The notes: generated from the sequence alone by a model not told the origin. Positions 37,165 through 50,256 are shown, counted from the first letter of the stretch. The stretch: 64,000 bases of DNA from Cadophora sp. MPI-SDFR-AT-0126 (GCA_020747065.1 JAGMVK010000027.1:248001-312000), one strand, 5' to 3'. Program-made: numbers and translations.

Positions 37165-40100
37165 ATGCCGCCGTCTCGTCCAAGCAACACCGAAAGGCTC
37201 CCTCACCAACCTCGATCCCATCATCACCCCCAGATCCCCACGCCAGACAGACCCGCCAGACCAGGCAGGTATGTCGACATGATTGATACCTGGAGCCACG
37301 GTGACGACCGCAGAGACCGAGGAAGAGTTGATCGTGGAGTCAGAAGGTCACCATCACCATCGCGCGACCGCAAATTCAACCACGACCGACGTCGTTCGCC
37401 TCGTCGAGAGTCGAGAGAATCCAAAGACCGCACACCTACCAAATCAAGATCTACTGCTCAGAGTGATAGACACCGCGATCGAAGCCCCGAGCATAGACGA
37501 CGAGCTTCACGATCCCCCATTAGAGACTCGAGGGACGAGGTGCGTGAACGCAATAGGGGACGAGAGCTGCTAGACACAAGAGAGCCGGATAAGCCAAAAC
37601 GAAGCATCACACACCGTTCACCTTCGTCAGTAAAGCGCCGTAAGACTCGAAGCCCTTCTCCTCGAGGGCACAAGAAGTCGAGACGAGAGGGGTCACGAAG
37701 CCCATCGAGATCGGAACATAGGTCAGGACCGCCCTCAAAGTCTGACAAGAAACGCCGACCACTATCCCCGATCCCACCTCGACGAGACTCTCCCGATCGG
37801 CGGCCGTACGATATCCGTAACGACAGCAAGCAGAGGCACCGAGATTCTGGAGCTTTTGATAGACGTGGCCGCTCTCTCAGCCCACGACGCGATAGACGCG
37901 AACCGTTTTCTAAGTCCGATAACACAAGACGTGAGAGATCACCGACAAGGCAATCACAGAAGCAACGCGATAGGTCACCATTCAACAAGCATAAAGACGA
38001 GCGGGTAAAGGAGCCAAAACGAGATCGCTCCCCAATTGAGAAGCCTCGAGGCAAGGATCAAAAGAGGGAGCCTTCACCAGGGCGAAGGTCCCCTAGTTTT
38101 GACCGTTTTGGACCACCAAATCGCCCTCGCCAACAGTCCCCGCGTGGACCCAGATTCCCCAAAGACCAGCGAGGTGGCAAATCACCTCGAGGAGATAAAA
38201 GTGGCAGACGAAGCTCAAGAGACGATTTTCCACGGGACGATTTTCGGCCGGGCAAAGGCAAGGCAAAATCGGGTAAACCACCGTTCCCAACTGCATCCGG
38301 GGCAAACAGTATCGAAGTCAAGGGCACTAGAACTTCTGCATCGACAGCCTCCACTGCCGCTTCGGGTGCGAATAGCATTGAAGTCAAGTCGGATAAGATG
38401 AATGGTCGAGGTAACTTTTATGGTCATGGCTACAATGCCAATCCTATGCAGGCTGCTTTTCCTCTGAAGCCACAGTACCAACAGGGACCACCTGTTGACC
38501 CTCGCCAATATTCGCAGTCGCCACAGCATCAGATGACCCCTAACTCACATTACAGCGGATCACCACAAGCTCAATCTCCATACTCAGCTGGGAGAGGCAA
38601 CTATGGCCACCAACAATTCTCTCCGCAACCGTAAGTATGACAAACCCTAGATCTACGTACTAGCTGACAAGTTTCAGTCAATACCCGCAAAACTATCAGC
38701 AGCCACAGCAACCGAACTACCCGACTGGTCCTCAAAACCAGAACCACTTCTACAATCAAGCCCAGTCCCCTCCTTACCAAGCTCCATCGGGACCTATGAA
38801 CGCACAATACAACCAGGGCAATTTCCGAGGCAACCAACGAGGATTTCGAGGAAATCACTTTAACCAGAGAGGTGGACGTGGTGACCATCGTGGTGGTCGA
38901 GGGGGCCATTTCCAGAATCAACAGTGGAATAGTCAAACTGGCGCTGGTCGTGGACAGCACATCAATAATTCTGGGAACGTCACCCCGCAGCATGTTTCGC
39001 CACCACAACAGCTCCAACAAAATACTGGATCTCGAGCTGGGTCGGTCGGAGGTTCACAAGCTGGATCCCAAGCAGGAACTCCTCAACACAAACCAGCACT
39101 CGTCGAGGATGATGAGGATTCCGAGGACTTGTTCCGTCCTTCCAAGGATCTACAAGTTGAAGACAAAGATGCGAGCAAGAAGAAGGACGACGAGACAATG
39201 CCACCGCCCAGTCGGCCTCCTCCAACAGGACCCCAGAGTCATCAGCAGAACTCTTCGAAGTTTAGCTTCTCGTTGGCAGGTAAATCAAAAGTACTCCCAA
39301 CCACGCCAAAGCTGGAGATATCTCAAAAGTTGAATGCAGGCCCAGCTCGAAATGTTCAATTCAGTCCGGATCGTCCCCGTGGACCCAATTCTCGAAACAT
39401 TCCTACTGAACCTGCCTCATCAAGACAACAGAACTTTCCAAAGCCACCTCCTCCAACCACTCGAAAGGTCAAAAAGATTATGAAGCGTGTAAAGGAGAGG
39501 CCGCAACTTACCGACGATTTCAAGAAGTCTGACTCTGTCTACTATCGGAAGCCAGGAAATGAGTCGGTTGTTGGATCGGGGACGTACGGTAAAGTCTTCA
39601 AGGCTATACATGTCTACACAAAGGATCTGGTAGCATTGAAGAAGATCCGGATGGAAGGCGAGCGAGATGGATTCCCTGTCACAGCAGTCCGAGAGATCAA
39701 GCTTCTTCAATCATTGAAGCATCCAAATATTGTCAATATGCAGGAGGTCATGGTGGAGAAGAACGATTGCTTCATGGTCTTCGAATACCTCTCACACGAC
39801 CTTACTGGCTTGTTGAACCACCCCACATTCAAGCTCGAAGCTGCTCACAAGAAGCATCTTGCAAAGCAGCTATTCGAGGGTCTTGATTACCTACATCGGC
39901 GTGGTGTTCTCCACCGAGATATCAAGGCGGCAAATATCCTCGTTAGCAATGATGGGCAACTGAAGATAGCAGACTTCGGTCTCGCGAGATTCTATGCCAA
40001 ACGTCGCCAGCTCGATTATACGAATCGAGTCATTACCATTTGGTATCGGTCACCAGAACTTCTACTTGGCGAGACTCAGTACGGACCCGCAGTTGACATC

Positions 40101-40748
40101 TGGAGCGCAGCATGTGTACTAGTCGAGATCTTCACTAGGCATGCTATCTTCCCGGGCGATGGAACCGAAATGAGCCAACTGGAGAAGATATATGCCATTC
40201 TTGGTACACCGACCAAGGCAATCTGGCCCGGTCTCACTGATATGGCTTGGTTTGCTCTCCTTCGCCCCTCAGCTCGCCGACCCAATGTCTTTGCCGAAAA
40301 GTACAAAGAACGAGTTACGCCTGCTGCATACGAACTCCTCGAAGCAATGTTGCAATATGATCCTGCCAAGCGCCCTTCTGCCTCCGATGTTCTCGAGCAC
40401 CCTTACTTCACAACCGAAGAACCTCAGCCGAGACAAGCTACTGAGTATGTTTCCCCTCTTCCCTTCTTTACCATCCAGTGTTCGAGGACTAACACATTCC
40501 GTTACAGGCTCGCTCTCCTCGAAGGCGACTGGCACGAATTTGAATCAAAAGCGCTGCGCAAAGAGAACGAACGTAAAGACAAAGAAGCTCGGCGCTCCGC
40601 ACAGAAGGAAGCAGCTGCCAAGGTTGAGAAGGAGAAAAAGCGTGGGTCAGAAAACGCGCTGCCTGATGAACCGGATGCAAAGCGGGTGCAGACAGCTCCG
40701 CCGGGAGAAGCGACGGCTAAGGCTTCGGCCGCTGTGGGGGGCAAGTGA
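37165..40748 (+). CDS. ctk1: CTD kinase subunit alpha (CTK1/CDK12-like)
   Basis: Cyclin-dependent kinase that phosphorylates the RNA polymerase II C-terminal domain (mainly Ser2) during elongation. Exons 37165-38630, 38678-40444 and 40508-40748 give 1157 residues. The N-terminus is a long Arg/Ser/Pro-rich (SR-like) region, e.g. RRSPSPSRDRK, followed by Gln/Asn/Gly-rich sequence. The kinase domain runs from about 788 to 1078: glycine loop GSGTYGKV, VALKK lysine, the cyclin-binding helix PVTAVRE (a PITAIRE-class variant), catalytic HRDIKAANIL near 901, DFG near 921, and the T-loop threonine in YTNRVITIWYRSPELL. The motif HDLTGLLNHPTF is typical of CTK1. The last intron (40445-40507, 63 bases) is in frame and stop-free. 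A charged Lys/Glu tail follows. CTK1 is favoured over BUR1 because of the SR-like N-terminus and that motif. Confidence 0.92.
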
Positions 40749-41742
40749 GGACCGGTTTGGTGCCAAGGTATCGATGATGATTATTGATCGTGTAAGAATA
40801 TTTCGCTCAAGGGAGTGGATTCTGTGCCTCTGATCGTGGTCGGCAGAGGCATAAGCGAATTGAATCCATTGACTCGGTTAGCATCGTGGAGGAACAATGT
40901 GCACGTTCAAGAGAACAAACGAGAAGCTGGCAATGCAAATGCATACCACCAGCATGTTCACACAGCGCCGCATTGTCAAATGCAGCGAGCGATATCGATA
41001 AAGATAGCGAATGCGTGCATGGATGGCTGCACAGATTTTGGAGTTCATGTGAGAGATAGGGCGAGATTTTGGCCATGTGTAAGATAGGCAGGCAGACACG
41101 AGGTCCAAAGTGATCTCTGCCAGGCCGGAGTCGAGAGATTCGAGGTTGGGGATGGGCAAAGCAGCCAACTAGCTAGCAAGATTCGCTGCACTTAATGATA
41201 AGATCCAATATCAGAGCTTCAAAACAGGTCCTTTTCCCATCCTTTGGTATGCATTTTACTATGCTGCTTCTTCAATGAATATGTGCTCGACGTTTCGGGC
41301 GGGATATGGAGTCAATAGGATTATGGAGTATGCAGTCGAGTGACTATCTTTTCCTAATGTTCTTTGTTCATGATTATTGCCTATCTACCGTACATGTCTA
41401 TGCAAGCATGCCACCCAATTCATCCATCCATTCATCGATCCATCCATCGTAATCCTCCTGTTCGTGCTTTCAAAACATAAAGCAACGTAACGTAACATAA
41501 CCCAAGTCCAACACCGACTCCATCCAGACGCCTAGTTCTCATCGTCACCCTCTCTTCATTCATGCACTCTTCGTTAATCCGTCAATGAAATGAAGAGCCG
41601 AAACCTCGAAGCGAGAGAAAAGTCAACAAACGAACAAACAAACTATCAACCGGAGAACAAAACCATCCGACTAAGCGCAGGAAACAGGTCCGTATCCTCG
41701 CACTGGGCTCAGGAGAATCAAGAGGGAAAGGAGGAGACAGAA
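40749..41742. other. Intergenic, tail-to-tail between CTK1 and MCM5
   Basis: About 1 kb containing both 3' UTRs. A short CATC-type repeat lies near 41423-41450. No gene recognised. Confidence 0.45.
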
Positions 41743-44059
41743 TCAAGCACCACTTCTATAAATCTGACTCCCCTGTCCCCGAATGGTAACCGTATCCCTC
41801 CTCTGCAATACCGTAATCGCCCTCTGCAGCGCCTGTTCACTATACCCCTTCCCATCACACAACTCCCTTTTGAGAGTCTGCAGACTGGTAGACCATCCAA
41901 TCGGCAGCCTCTTCTTCAGCTCTTCCTCCAACTTATTAACCTCATCATTCAACTCTTTACTTCCCTGTCCGGAACCCATTTTGACAGCGTCCATGGTTGA
42001 GGCCAGGAAAAGCCGGATTGCTTCGTCGACGTGTTGTTCTGTTGCGATAGGCGAGAGTGAGAGTTTGGCGAGGGATTCGGTAATTCGGATTATGGCTTCG
42101 AGTTGGCGGACGGTAATGGGGATTGATGAGCGGGCGTTGGCTTCGAGTTCAGCGGCGTGGACTTGTTTGCGGATGGAGACGAAGTGAGAGGAGAGTTTTT
42201 CTGCGGCTTCGGGAGAGAGGCGTGGGGCGCAGCGGCTGGAGACGGAAATGTTAGATTTGGTGTCTGGGATCGATCTTGAAAAGGAAAGGGGAAACTCACG
42301 ATTTGCAGTAGCTGACATATCTCTTCATCTTATCGACTGAAATCTCAGCCTCTGCTTGCTCTTCTACACCTCTTCCGCCCATGTTGATTCCCATGACGTG
42401 CTTAGCGATCTTGATATCTCTTCCACGATCATGATCGTCCTTGACAATGAAGATCATATCAAAACGAGAGAGAATGGTGGTCTGGAAATCAATGTTCTCG
42501 CCTGGTGTTTTGAGATCATCGTACCGGCCGAAAATGGGATTAGCAGCAGCGAGGACCGAAGTTCGGGCATTTAGGATCGTGGTAATGCCTGCTTTGGCAA
42601 TGGAAATGGTTTGTTGTTCCATGGCTTCGTGAATAGCTACTCTGTCTTCGTCGCGCATCTTGTCGAACTCGTCGATACAGACTACGCCTCCATCGGCCAA
42701 AACCATAGCTCCTCCTTCGAGGTAGAATTCACGTGTTGTGTGATCACGTTGAACGGACGCTGTGAGACCAGCTGCCGAGGAACCCTTTCCGGATGTGTAG
42801 ATGGCGATTGGGGCGGCTTTCTCAACGAATTTCAAGAGTTGGGACTTTGCCGTTCCGGGGTCACCGAGAAGGAGGACGTTGATATCTCCACGCAGTTTCA
42901 TTCCGTCTGGTAAGATCTTCTTTGAGCCACCGAGAAGCAAGCACGCGATCGCCTTCTTGATGTCCTGGTTTCCGTAGATCGAGGGCGCGATGCAGTTTGC
43001 AAAGACGGTGTAGAGGTCGGGTCTTCTGCTCATTTCCAGGAACTCTTGCTCTTCTTCCTCCGAGAAGATAGCATTTCCCTTTGCTGTGTGATCGACATCG
43101 CTGTGGATGCCTACTGCTCGAAGATATGGAGTTCGAATAGCCACGGCGGAAGTTGTGCTAGATCCTTTGGATTGCTTGTTCTGGTAGATGGAGAAAATAC
43201 CGGTAATCATGCATCTTGATCCTGGGACAACACGATTCGTAAGGTATCTGTCAGTAGAAATGAGAACATGCCTGGGGAGTTCTCCAACTGGGACCTGGTC
43301 TGGTGCTTCTTGCAGCTTGATTATCTGTTGATCAACAAATTGTGAACTTTCGTGAACGACGATATATGGATCCATTGGGCAAGCATCATCTCCTGGGGCC
43401 TTCACTCTATCGCAATATCTGGGGAGAGAGACTCCTGCAAATCCACCGGCAACAGGAAGGATCTTTGTCTGATGGCAGTTTCGGCATTGAATGTGGAGAG
43501 CTGTTGCCTTTGAAGACAGTACGGATGCACCAATGACAATTCCCGGCACGCGAACAAGTCGGGAGATGGTAAGAGCATCGAGATTTCGGATGGAGATGTC
43601 ACCTGCTGATGAGTGGAGGAGGAGCTGGTGTTCTGGAAGGGTGATTTCTTTAGTGGATGGGTAGACGATTCGATGAGTGCATTTCTTCAGTGCTGCTTCA
43701 AACTTGTTTCTGTCAGTCATGAACGCTTGAGGGGGGCATGAATCTTACGAGTGGGATGATCTCCGCTGGTTCTGTGACCAGCCTGTGTGCCAGCTCTTCA
43801 TTGAATGATATCAAGTGTCCAACGTCAACATCGCAGTAGTATTGCTTCAGAAGAACATTCTCGCGGATTTGGTCACTATCCAATGTCAGACATTGAGGCG
43901 CAGAATTTGGTGGGGGGAGACTCACCGATAAATGAATACACTCTCAAGTCTGAATTGTAGAATGAATTGCATTAATTGCGACTGTATCTGCTGGCGGGTA
44001 TCATCGCCCTCATCGTCTGGAGGGAGAACAGACAAGCTGTAGACTGATCGGTGGTCCAT
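41743..44059 (-). CDS. mcm5: DNA replication licensing factor MCM5
   Basis: AAA+ subunit of the MCM2-7 replicative helicase, acting in the nucleus. Exons 44059-43926, 43875-43749, 43702-42300 and 42235-41743 give 718 residues, the usual MCM5 length. The N-terminal domain contains a zinc-binding pattern (CRNC...YCDR...C). The ATPase core has Walker [12 protein letters not shown], Walker [10 protein letters not shown] and the arginine-finger motif LSRFDMIF. The C-terminal winged-helix part ends in [13 protein letters not shown]. The start [16 protein letters not shown] resembles other fungal MCM5 proteins. All introns have GT..AG ends; the acceptor at 43703-43704 was chosen because it gives the conserved [13 protein letters not shown] join. 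It is head-to-head with VPS54, with an ACGCGT box between them. Confidence 0.96.
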
Positions 44060-44819
44060 TGTGAAGTTTTGGAGTCAGAAAAGGGGTTGAGGGGATAAGT
44101 CAACAGTCCAAAGGACACGAGAGGGAAAGAAGGTCGTATTAAGAATCAGTGACGAGCTCCTGTTTTGGCGATATGTGGGGGATCACTGGCTTATTATTGT
44201 CGTCGTCGTGGAGGAAAAGAGGTGTTGATGTTGATGGGGAATAGAGAGGGAAGAAGGCCAATGTCCAACGCGAAAAGAAAAGGAGAACGCGTCCAAAAGT
44301 CGCGGGAGCGCGTCTGAGTTGGCTTGGCGTTGCTGGGCTTAAAGTGCTTGCAGTAGCGCTGGAAGCCCCTGTCGTAACCCCTGTTCATGGCCGGGCAGTG
44401 AAGGCTGACGAGCTGACCCAGACCCGACTCGGCCGTCACGTCAAAGACTCCATCCAGAGCTTCGAGACCAGGGCAAAGACTGGGAAGAAAGAAGAAGCAA
44501 CGAAACATCCGACGATAATATACTCACGACCCTGCCGGCTACGAATTCCTCATACAACCTTGCGCCAGTGTTTTATTTGCAATGATACCCAGATAGCGAT
44601 TCATCGATCCGTCCACCAAGCGCGTTGCCATTCCCTCGGCTTCGTGGCCTTTGAGCGAGTACTCTATTCGACTTCGGTACCACGGAAACCACCTGCGATA
44701 GGTGACACTTGCAGACAAAAACCGCCGGATTGTTGTGGGGAGGTTGGAGGTTGCGAGATTTAATTGGGGTGCAGAATTGCGAGTCCAGGCTTTGAGCCAA
44801 AGTCTAGAGCTTAATCAAC
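44060..44819. promoter_or_regulatory. Shared divergent promoter region, MCM5/VPS54
   Basis: 760 bases lie between the ATGs of MCM5 (-) and VPS54 (+). An exact ACGCGT lies 228 bases from the MCM5 ATG and a related GCGCGT occurs nearby. No separate gene was recognised in the stretch. Confidence 0.6.
44287..44292. promoter_or_regulatory. MCB (MluI cell-cycle box) ACGCGT
   Basis: A perfect palindromic ACGCGT upstream of MCM5. In fungi MBF (Mbp1/Swi6-type) binds this site to drive G1/S transcription of replication genes, so placement before MCM5 fits. A six-base match can occur by chance; there is no binding evidence here. Confidence 0.55.
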
Positions 44820-47800
44820 ATGGCATCCCCGGCGCCGCGGTATTCAATCGACAGTCTCTCGCCCGCATCGCCAACCCCTTCTCGAGGCGAATATCCGTTT
44901 CCAAGGTCAGTGCTACATATGGTCTGCGAAGTGATGGGTACTGATAGAAAGAAGGCCCGGCTCGAGTGGGAGGTTTCGACCCAGACGAGGGTCCACGGCC
45001 AGCTCAATACATTCTATAGGAGGAACATTAGATACGGCATCACATTGGCATGGTTTGAATGAGTCTAGTCAAAATGGTAGGTCTGCCATACAGAAGAAGT
45101 CTAGCTGCTAACTTTCACAGCTATATCAACACTTCTGCAGCCTCCGATCGTTCGAACAGGCTTATTACCACATACATCGGCCCCAGCTTCGAGTGCCCAT
45201 AAACCACCCACCGCTCGAGATATCCCTCCCGTCACTCTCACCAATATCACCCATGTCGACCCATCTGAGTTCAAGCCATACTTGACGCAAGTTGGAGGAC
45301 TGTATGATGCATTACAGAGGGCGAAGGACAATGAAGATGACGGAGGGACACAGCTGTTTAGGAAAGGGAAAAATGATGATTTTTCGGATCTCCTGGATCT
45401 GGATCGCAAGTCATCAAGCCGACCGAATTTATCTCGAAAAGCTTCACTAGCATCTCTAGCATCATCCATCGAAACACCGACGATAAAACGAAGGACAAGT
45501 GGGGGCCCAGGGAGAAGGGCAGCGCATGCAACTACACCCCTATCCACCATACCCAACGTTTATTTCGAAGAAGACTTTCATCTGGAAAATCCCCGGACAT
45601 TCGATGTGGTCAGTGAAAGATCAGAAGTGGTTAAGCCAGCGCCTGGATCTCCTGATGATAGGAGAGCTTCGAATGGTGTCGCTGTAGGACAACGGAAAGC
45701 TTTGGCGACCAATGCTATCCTCCAGGAGAAACTTTCATGGTATATGGATACTATTGAGGTTCATTTGATCTCGTCGATCTCAACTGCTTCGACTTCTTTC
45801 TTTGCCGCGCTGGGCTCGCTAAGAGAGCTTCACCACGAAGCTGCCGAATCCGTGGATCGCATCAAAGCTTTACGAAAGGAGCTCGCAACTTTAGATGATG
45901 AAATGGCGGTTGGAGGTCTAAATATCGTCAAAAAGAAACGGCGGCGAGAAAACCTCAAACAGCTGAGCGATGCTGTCCAACAATTGAAGCAGATTGTGGA
46001 AGGACTTGCAAATTGCGAATCTTTGGTTGATGGAGGAGATGTGGATAAGGCCTTAGATGCAATCGATGGCTTGGAGAAGCTTATCTCTGGAGTGGCCAAC
46101 AAGAACACCAGAATCCAGCTCAGAGATCTCAGAGGAGCAGTCGCTTTGAATGGTGTGAATAGTGACCTGGACCTGTTACGATTACGGATTGGCAAGGTAT
46201 ACGAGACCAGATTCTTAAATGCGCTGATCGGGGATCTTCGGCACCATGTAGAGTCAGTTTCGACACCAGACACTTTACAACGGTGGAGTAGTGCTTCTCA
46301 GCGGTCAAGGGGAGGTCACAATCGGGAGCCATCTGCATATCCGGCATACCTGGCGATGAGTGACCAGTTCAGAACAGAACTCTTGGGGAATCTGAGTGGT
46401 TTACACCGCGCTAGGCATACTTCTCCTGCCACGACAGCCTACAGGGAAGCAGTTCTAAGAGAGCTGAGAAATATCATAAGACGACCTCTCCCAGCCTCGA
46501 ATGATGACGATGCAGATTCGATGATGTCTGCTTCAACGATGGGAGGTGGAAGGCAAAAGACCCAACAGGAAAAGTCGTCAATCTTGGCACGGAACCTTCG
46601 TGCACTGGAACCTGAAGATGCCGAAGAACTTCTAAAGAAGACTTATATAGGTGTGGGTGAAACCCTAAGGAGGCTGGGAACACAAGTGAAGATGCTACTT
46701 GATGTCACCAGCACTCTTGGAGAACCTACTTCTGGGATGAGATCCCCTCCAAGAAGTCCAAACATGGCTGCCATTGACGGCCGGCTTAGTTCGGCTCCAC
46801 CGAAACCAAATTCTGGACGGGAGATCCAAGAAGAAATGCATCAGACACTCGACATGTCAAATCTTCTTGGACAAGCAGTCGATATTGCACAAGACAAGAT
46901 TGTGAAGGTGCTCAGAGTACGATCTGAGCAAAGCACACACCTTTCAGTCGAAAATTTCCTTCGATACTTTACTTTAAATCTCCTTTTCGCCAATGAGTGC
47001 GAAGCCGTATCTGGACGAAGTGGTACAGCTCTCAAGAATGTCGTCAATGGTCACATCAAAGACTTTGTACAGCACATGAGCGAATCCGAACGTCAAGCAC
47101 TAGCGACTGGCATGGAAGCAGACCCTTGGAATGCAAAAGACTTCACCGACGCAGATAATGAGGAACTCACTCGGATATTGTCTGCGAGTACTGAAGATGC
47201 CGAAGCTTGGACTTCAGGAAGTAAGATATGGCAATCTCCCTCGGCTCCTTCACCGCCAGATACCGTTGCAAGCCTTCTAGCAGCACAGGTAAATGGAAAC
47301 TCTGGAACATCTACACCTTCAGCAACGCCCTCGAAAGCTACTACGCGTTCGGCCCATATTGAAAGTGAATCTTTCATCCTACCAGTGTCTGCAATACTTT
47401 GCTTGCACGGGCTTTCTTCATTCCTCCATCTCAACACCGGCATCCCATCCATGACATCTGAGATCGCCACGTCTATGATCTCCTACCTTAGTCTTTTCAA
47501 CTCCCGATGTACACAACTCATTCTTGGTGCTGGTGCCACTCGTTCTGCTGGACTGAAAAATATCACCACGAAACATCTCGCTCTCGCCGCGCAAGCCCTA
47601 TCTTTCATCAGCAGTCTCATTCCCCATGTTCGCGAATTCGTCCGTCGACACGCTGGTTCCGGCTCAGCTGTTTCATCTCTGATGGGCGAGTTTGACAAGG
47701 TCCGCCGAGCTTATCTAGAACACCAGCAATCCATCTACGACAAGCTCGTCGACATCATGGCCGGTCGAGCCACCGCACACTCCAAAGCCATGAAACTCAT

Positions 47801-48350
47801 AAATTGGGAGCAGGACAAGGATGGCGTGAATGCATACATGGAGACTCTGACCAAGGAAACAAGCACGCTACATCGTGTCCTCAGCAAGCATCTGCCGGAT
47901 ATGACAGTCAAGATGATCATGGAACCTGTATTCAAGAGCTACAAAGAGCAGTGGGGTGGGGCGTTTGGGGATGTGGTGTTGGGAAGTGATGGCGCTCAAG
48001 CAAGGTTTGTCTTTCCACCACCATTCTACAATTATGCAGTCTAGCTAACAATTTTCAGGATGCTCCGCGATGCAGAGCACTTCAAGACCAAGATCGGCGG
48101 CTTAGTCGGCGCAGGCGATGCAGGCGAATATCTCGTCAACCTCGTCAAAGCGAAGCATGTCCCCAAACCCAAAGCACCCACTCCACCACCACCTGCACCG
48201 ACTGAAGAAAAGACCAAGGATACAGAGAAAGAGAAAGAGCCGATGCCAAATGGCAAGACTGGTAGTGAGGCTATTAAACCTGCCACGGAAGAGACGAAAG
48301 CGGTGAATGAATTAGAAAAAGCGCAGACGAGCGCTGTTGCGAATGGATAG
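44820..48350 (+). CDS. vps54: Vacuolar protein sorting protein VPS54 (GARP complex)
   Basis: Subunit of the GARP tethering complex, which captures endosome-derived vesicles at the trans-Golgi. Exons 44820-44905, 44952-45076, 45121-48004 and 48059-48350 give 1128 residues. A Ser/Pro-rich N-terminus leads into STASSIHSIGGTLDT and the conserved LLQPPIVRTGLLPHTS and DIPPVTLTNI segments. Then comes a helical, coiled-coil region (SISTASTSFFAALGSLRELH) typical of VPS54, and a C-terminal VPS54 domain (VREFVRRHAGSGSAVSSLMG...LINWEQDKDG). The tail is Lys/Glu/Pro-rich. The first intron's acceptor (GAAAG, ending 44951) was chosen because it alone keeps the conserved second exon in frame; the nearer TAG gives the wrong phase. 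Confidence 0.9.
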
Positions 48351-49146
48351 ATACGAGGCGATGAGATGAGATACCAGTAATACACATCGTTTGAATACCC
48401 TCGCATGTCGCCCTTGTTGGTCGTCAGGCTCAACCTCTGAAATCACTGATCAAAGTATCTATGCAGGTTTGACGTCAAGTGGCCAGTCAATTCGCATGCT
48501 CTTGGTGCAAGCAAATATTTTGGGGCGAAACATTACATTTCTTTCCCTAGCATCGCCCCTCAGCGGAGCCTCCTCCTCAAGTGAGTGAAGAGTATGTCAT
48601 GTCATGTCATCCGACGATCCACCCTATTCCAGTATTTTACGGCGCTTTTGTACACTTCCGGATCGAATGTCAACCTGCAGCCTGGTGCTGGTGCTGGTGC
48701 TGGTGCTGGTGCGGCTGATACAGAGGCGCATGCGGCACAGCAAATCAGCCTTGCGAGTTGGTGGAAGTCGGTCAGCGCCGCAGCACTGCCTCGCCCATTT
48801 CCTGCTTGCTTTTTTGTGTTGCTTTGCTTTGCTTTGCTTCTCTTTCTTCTGGCTGTTCTTCCAATTTGATTTGATTTGGTCTGATTTGATTAACTTATCT
48901 CGAAGTCCTTTCGTTGAATTATTTTACCTGATCATTCTCTTTCGAAGTATATTGTAGGAATAAGACTTCACTCGAAGTCTTGTCTCTGCGTCAATCGGCG
49001 AGCTATTCGTTCTCAACTCGACTCGGCCCATTTTGCGCAGAGAATTGCATACCGCGAGGAAATATCATACATCTATCCATTCCCTTCATACAGGAGGCAT
49101 TCTCTCCCTCCCATCCTCCCTCCCTCCTACAACAACACACACCGTC
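48351..49146. other. Intergenic with short tandem repeats
   Basis: About 800 bases between VPS54 and the next plus-strand gene. It contains a GGTGCT tandem run, a GCTTT run (about 48817-48840) and TGATT-type repeats. No gene is supported; the open frame continuing upstream of 49147 lacks an ATG. Confidence 0.5.
48681..48714. repeat. (GGTGCT)n tandem repeat
   Basis: Five near-perfect GGTGCT units in the intergenic stretch. Confidence 0.9.
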
Positions 49147-50256
49147 ATGCCGCCCCACCTAACCACCCACATCCAAATCCACGGCCATCCCAAAATCCAT
49201 CAAACCCCGAACTACAGCCCTCAATGTCTCGCCCATGCGCTATTCATGCACAACCTGCCTGTCGGATGGGCGTTGTTCCTCGCTCTGGTGTTTGGCATTA
49301 CGGCGGTGCTGTGTACGAATGCTGTTAGGATGTGGACGCCGGGGGTTTGTGATGGTGGGAAGGAGAAAGAGGGAGTGAAAGGCGTTGAGGGTGGGACTCA
49401 GGCTGGGGTAGATGCTCGAAATGCAAGTGAGGGTGGTGAAGTAGTGGCAAATGGGGAAGATGCATTACCTTTGATGGGAGGTGTTGCTGTGGATAGAGAT
49501 GAAGAGGATGTACCACCTCCACCATATCAAGCACCAGCTCCAACATCAACCACGCCTCCCCAAACCCCAGCACCAGAACCCCAACTTCCAACCGAGAACG
49601 AGACCCAATCCTGGCTCCCCCCAACGAAATCCACCATCAAATATACACCCGCCCACCTCTTCGTAACCGGCACCACCTTCCTCCTCCTCACCACCCTCTC
49701 CCTCCTCCTCTCCGCCCTCTCCATCCAATCCGCCTCCCTCTGCTCCCGCTCCCCTTCCCCCGATCCATACGACGGTGAATTCTCCACCCTCTCCAAAACC
49801 ATCCTCTGGATCCTATTCGCCTTCCCAACAGGCTGGGCCACAACCGCACTGTCCTGCTGGTTGATGTTGCTGAGGGATCTGTGGGGTCCGCGGTCATGGG
49901 TTAGAGGGCTGAAAATTGAGCAGGGGAGTGTGGCGTTGGGGCTGGTTGTGCTGGTGGGGTTTCCGGTCGTGGGTGTGGGATATGTGCTGGGTGGGGCGGC
50001 GGTGAGGGGCGTGCAGTTGTGTCAGAGATGGTGTTGTGGTGTTGAGCTCGACGGGGATGATGTTAGAGGGGATGAGGGGGAGAGTGTGGAGGGTGTAGAG
50101 TTGGAGAGCGGGATGGACATAGGGATGAGGGTGGAAGACGGGAGTGGGAGTGGAAGTGAGATTGGGAGGGAGAGCCTGGATGTGAGTGGAGAGGAGGGTG
50201 AGGAGAGAATTGCGTTGATGGGGAATGGGAATGGTAGTGGGAAGGGAGAGGTCTGA
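49147..50256 (+). CDS. Hypothetical multi-pass membrane protein
   Basis: A single exon of 369 residues from the ATG at 49147 (MPPHLTTHIQIHGHP). The frame is open further upstream but has no earlier ATG. Four hydrophobic helices are visible: WALFLALVFGITAVL near 40-58, FVTGTTFLLLTTLSLLLSAL near 175-195, TILWILFAFPTGWATTALSCW near 220-242, and LGLVVLVGFPVVGVGYVLGG near 265-285. Between the first and second lies an acidic, Pro-rich loop with a PPPPY motif, which could bind WW domains. The C-terminus is Glu/Gly-rich and repetitive. I do not recognise a family; the role is unknown. Length, frame and helices support a real gene. Confidence 0.7.
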   Translation: MPPHLTTHIQIHGHPKIHQTPNYSPQCLAHALFMHNLPVGWALFLALVFGITAVLCTNAVRMWTPGVCDGGKEKEGVKGVEGGTQAGVDARNASEGGEVVANGEDALPLMGGVAVDRDEEDVPPPPYQAPAPTSTTPPQTPAPEPQLPTENETQSWLPPTKSTIKYTPAHLFVTGTTFLLLTTLSLLLSALSIQSASLCSRSPSPDPYDGEFSTLSKTILWILFAFPTGWATTALSCWLMLLRDLWGPRSWVRGLKIEQGSVALGLVVLVGFPVVGVGYVLGGAAVRGVQLCQRWCCGVELDGDDVRGDEGESVEGVELESGMDIGMRVEDGSGSGSEIGRESLDVSGEEGEERIALMGNGNGSGKGEV

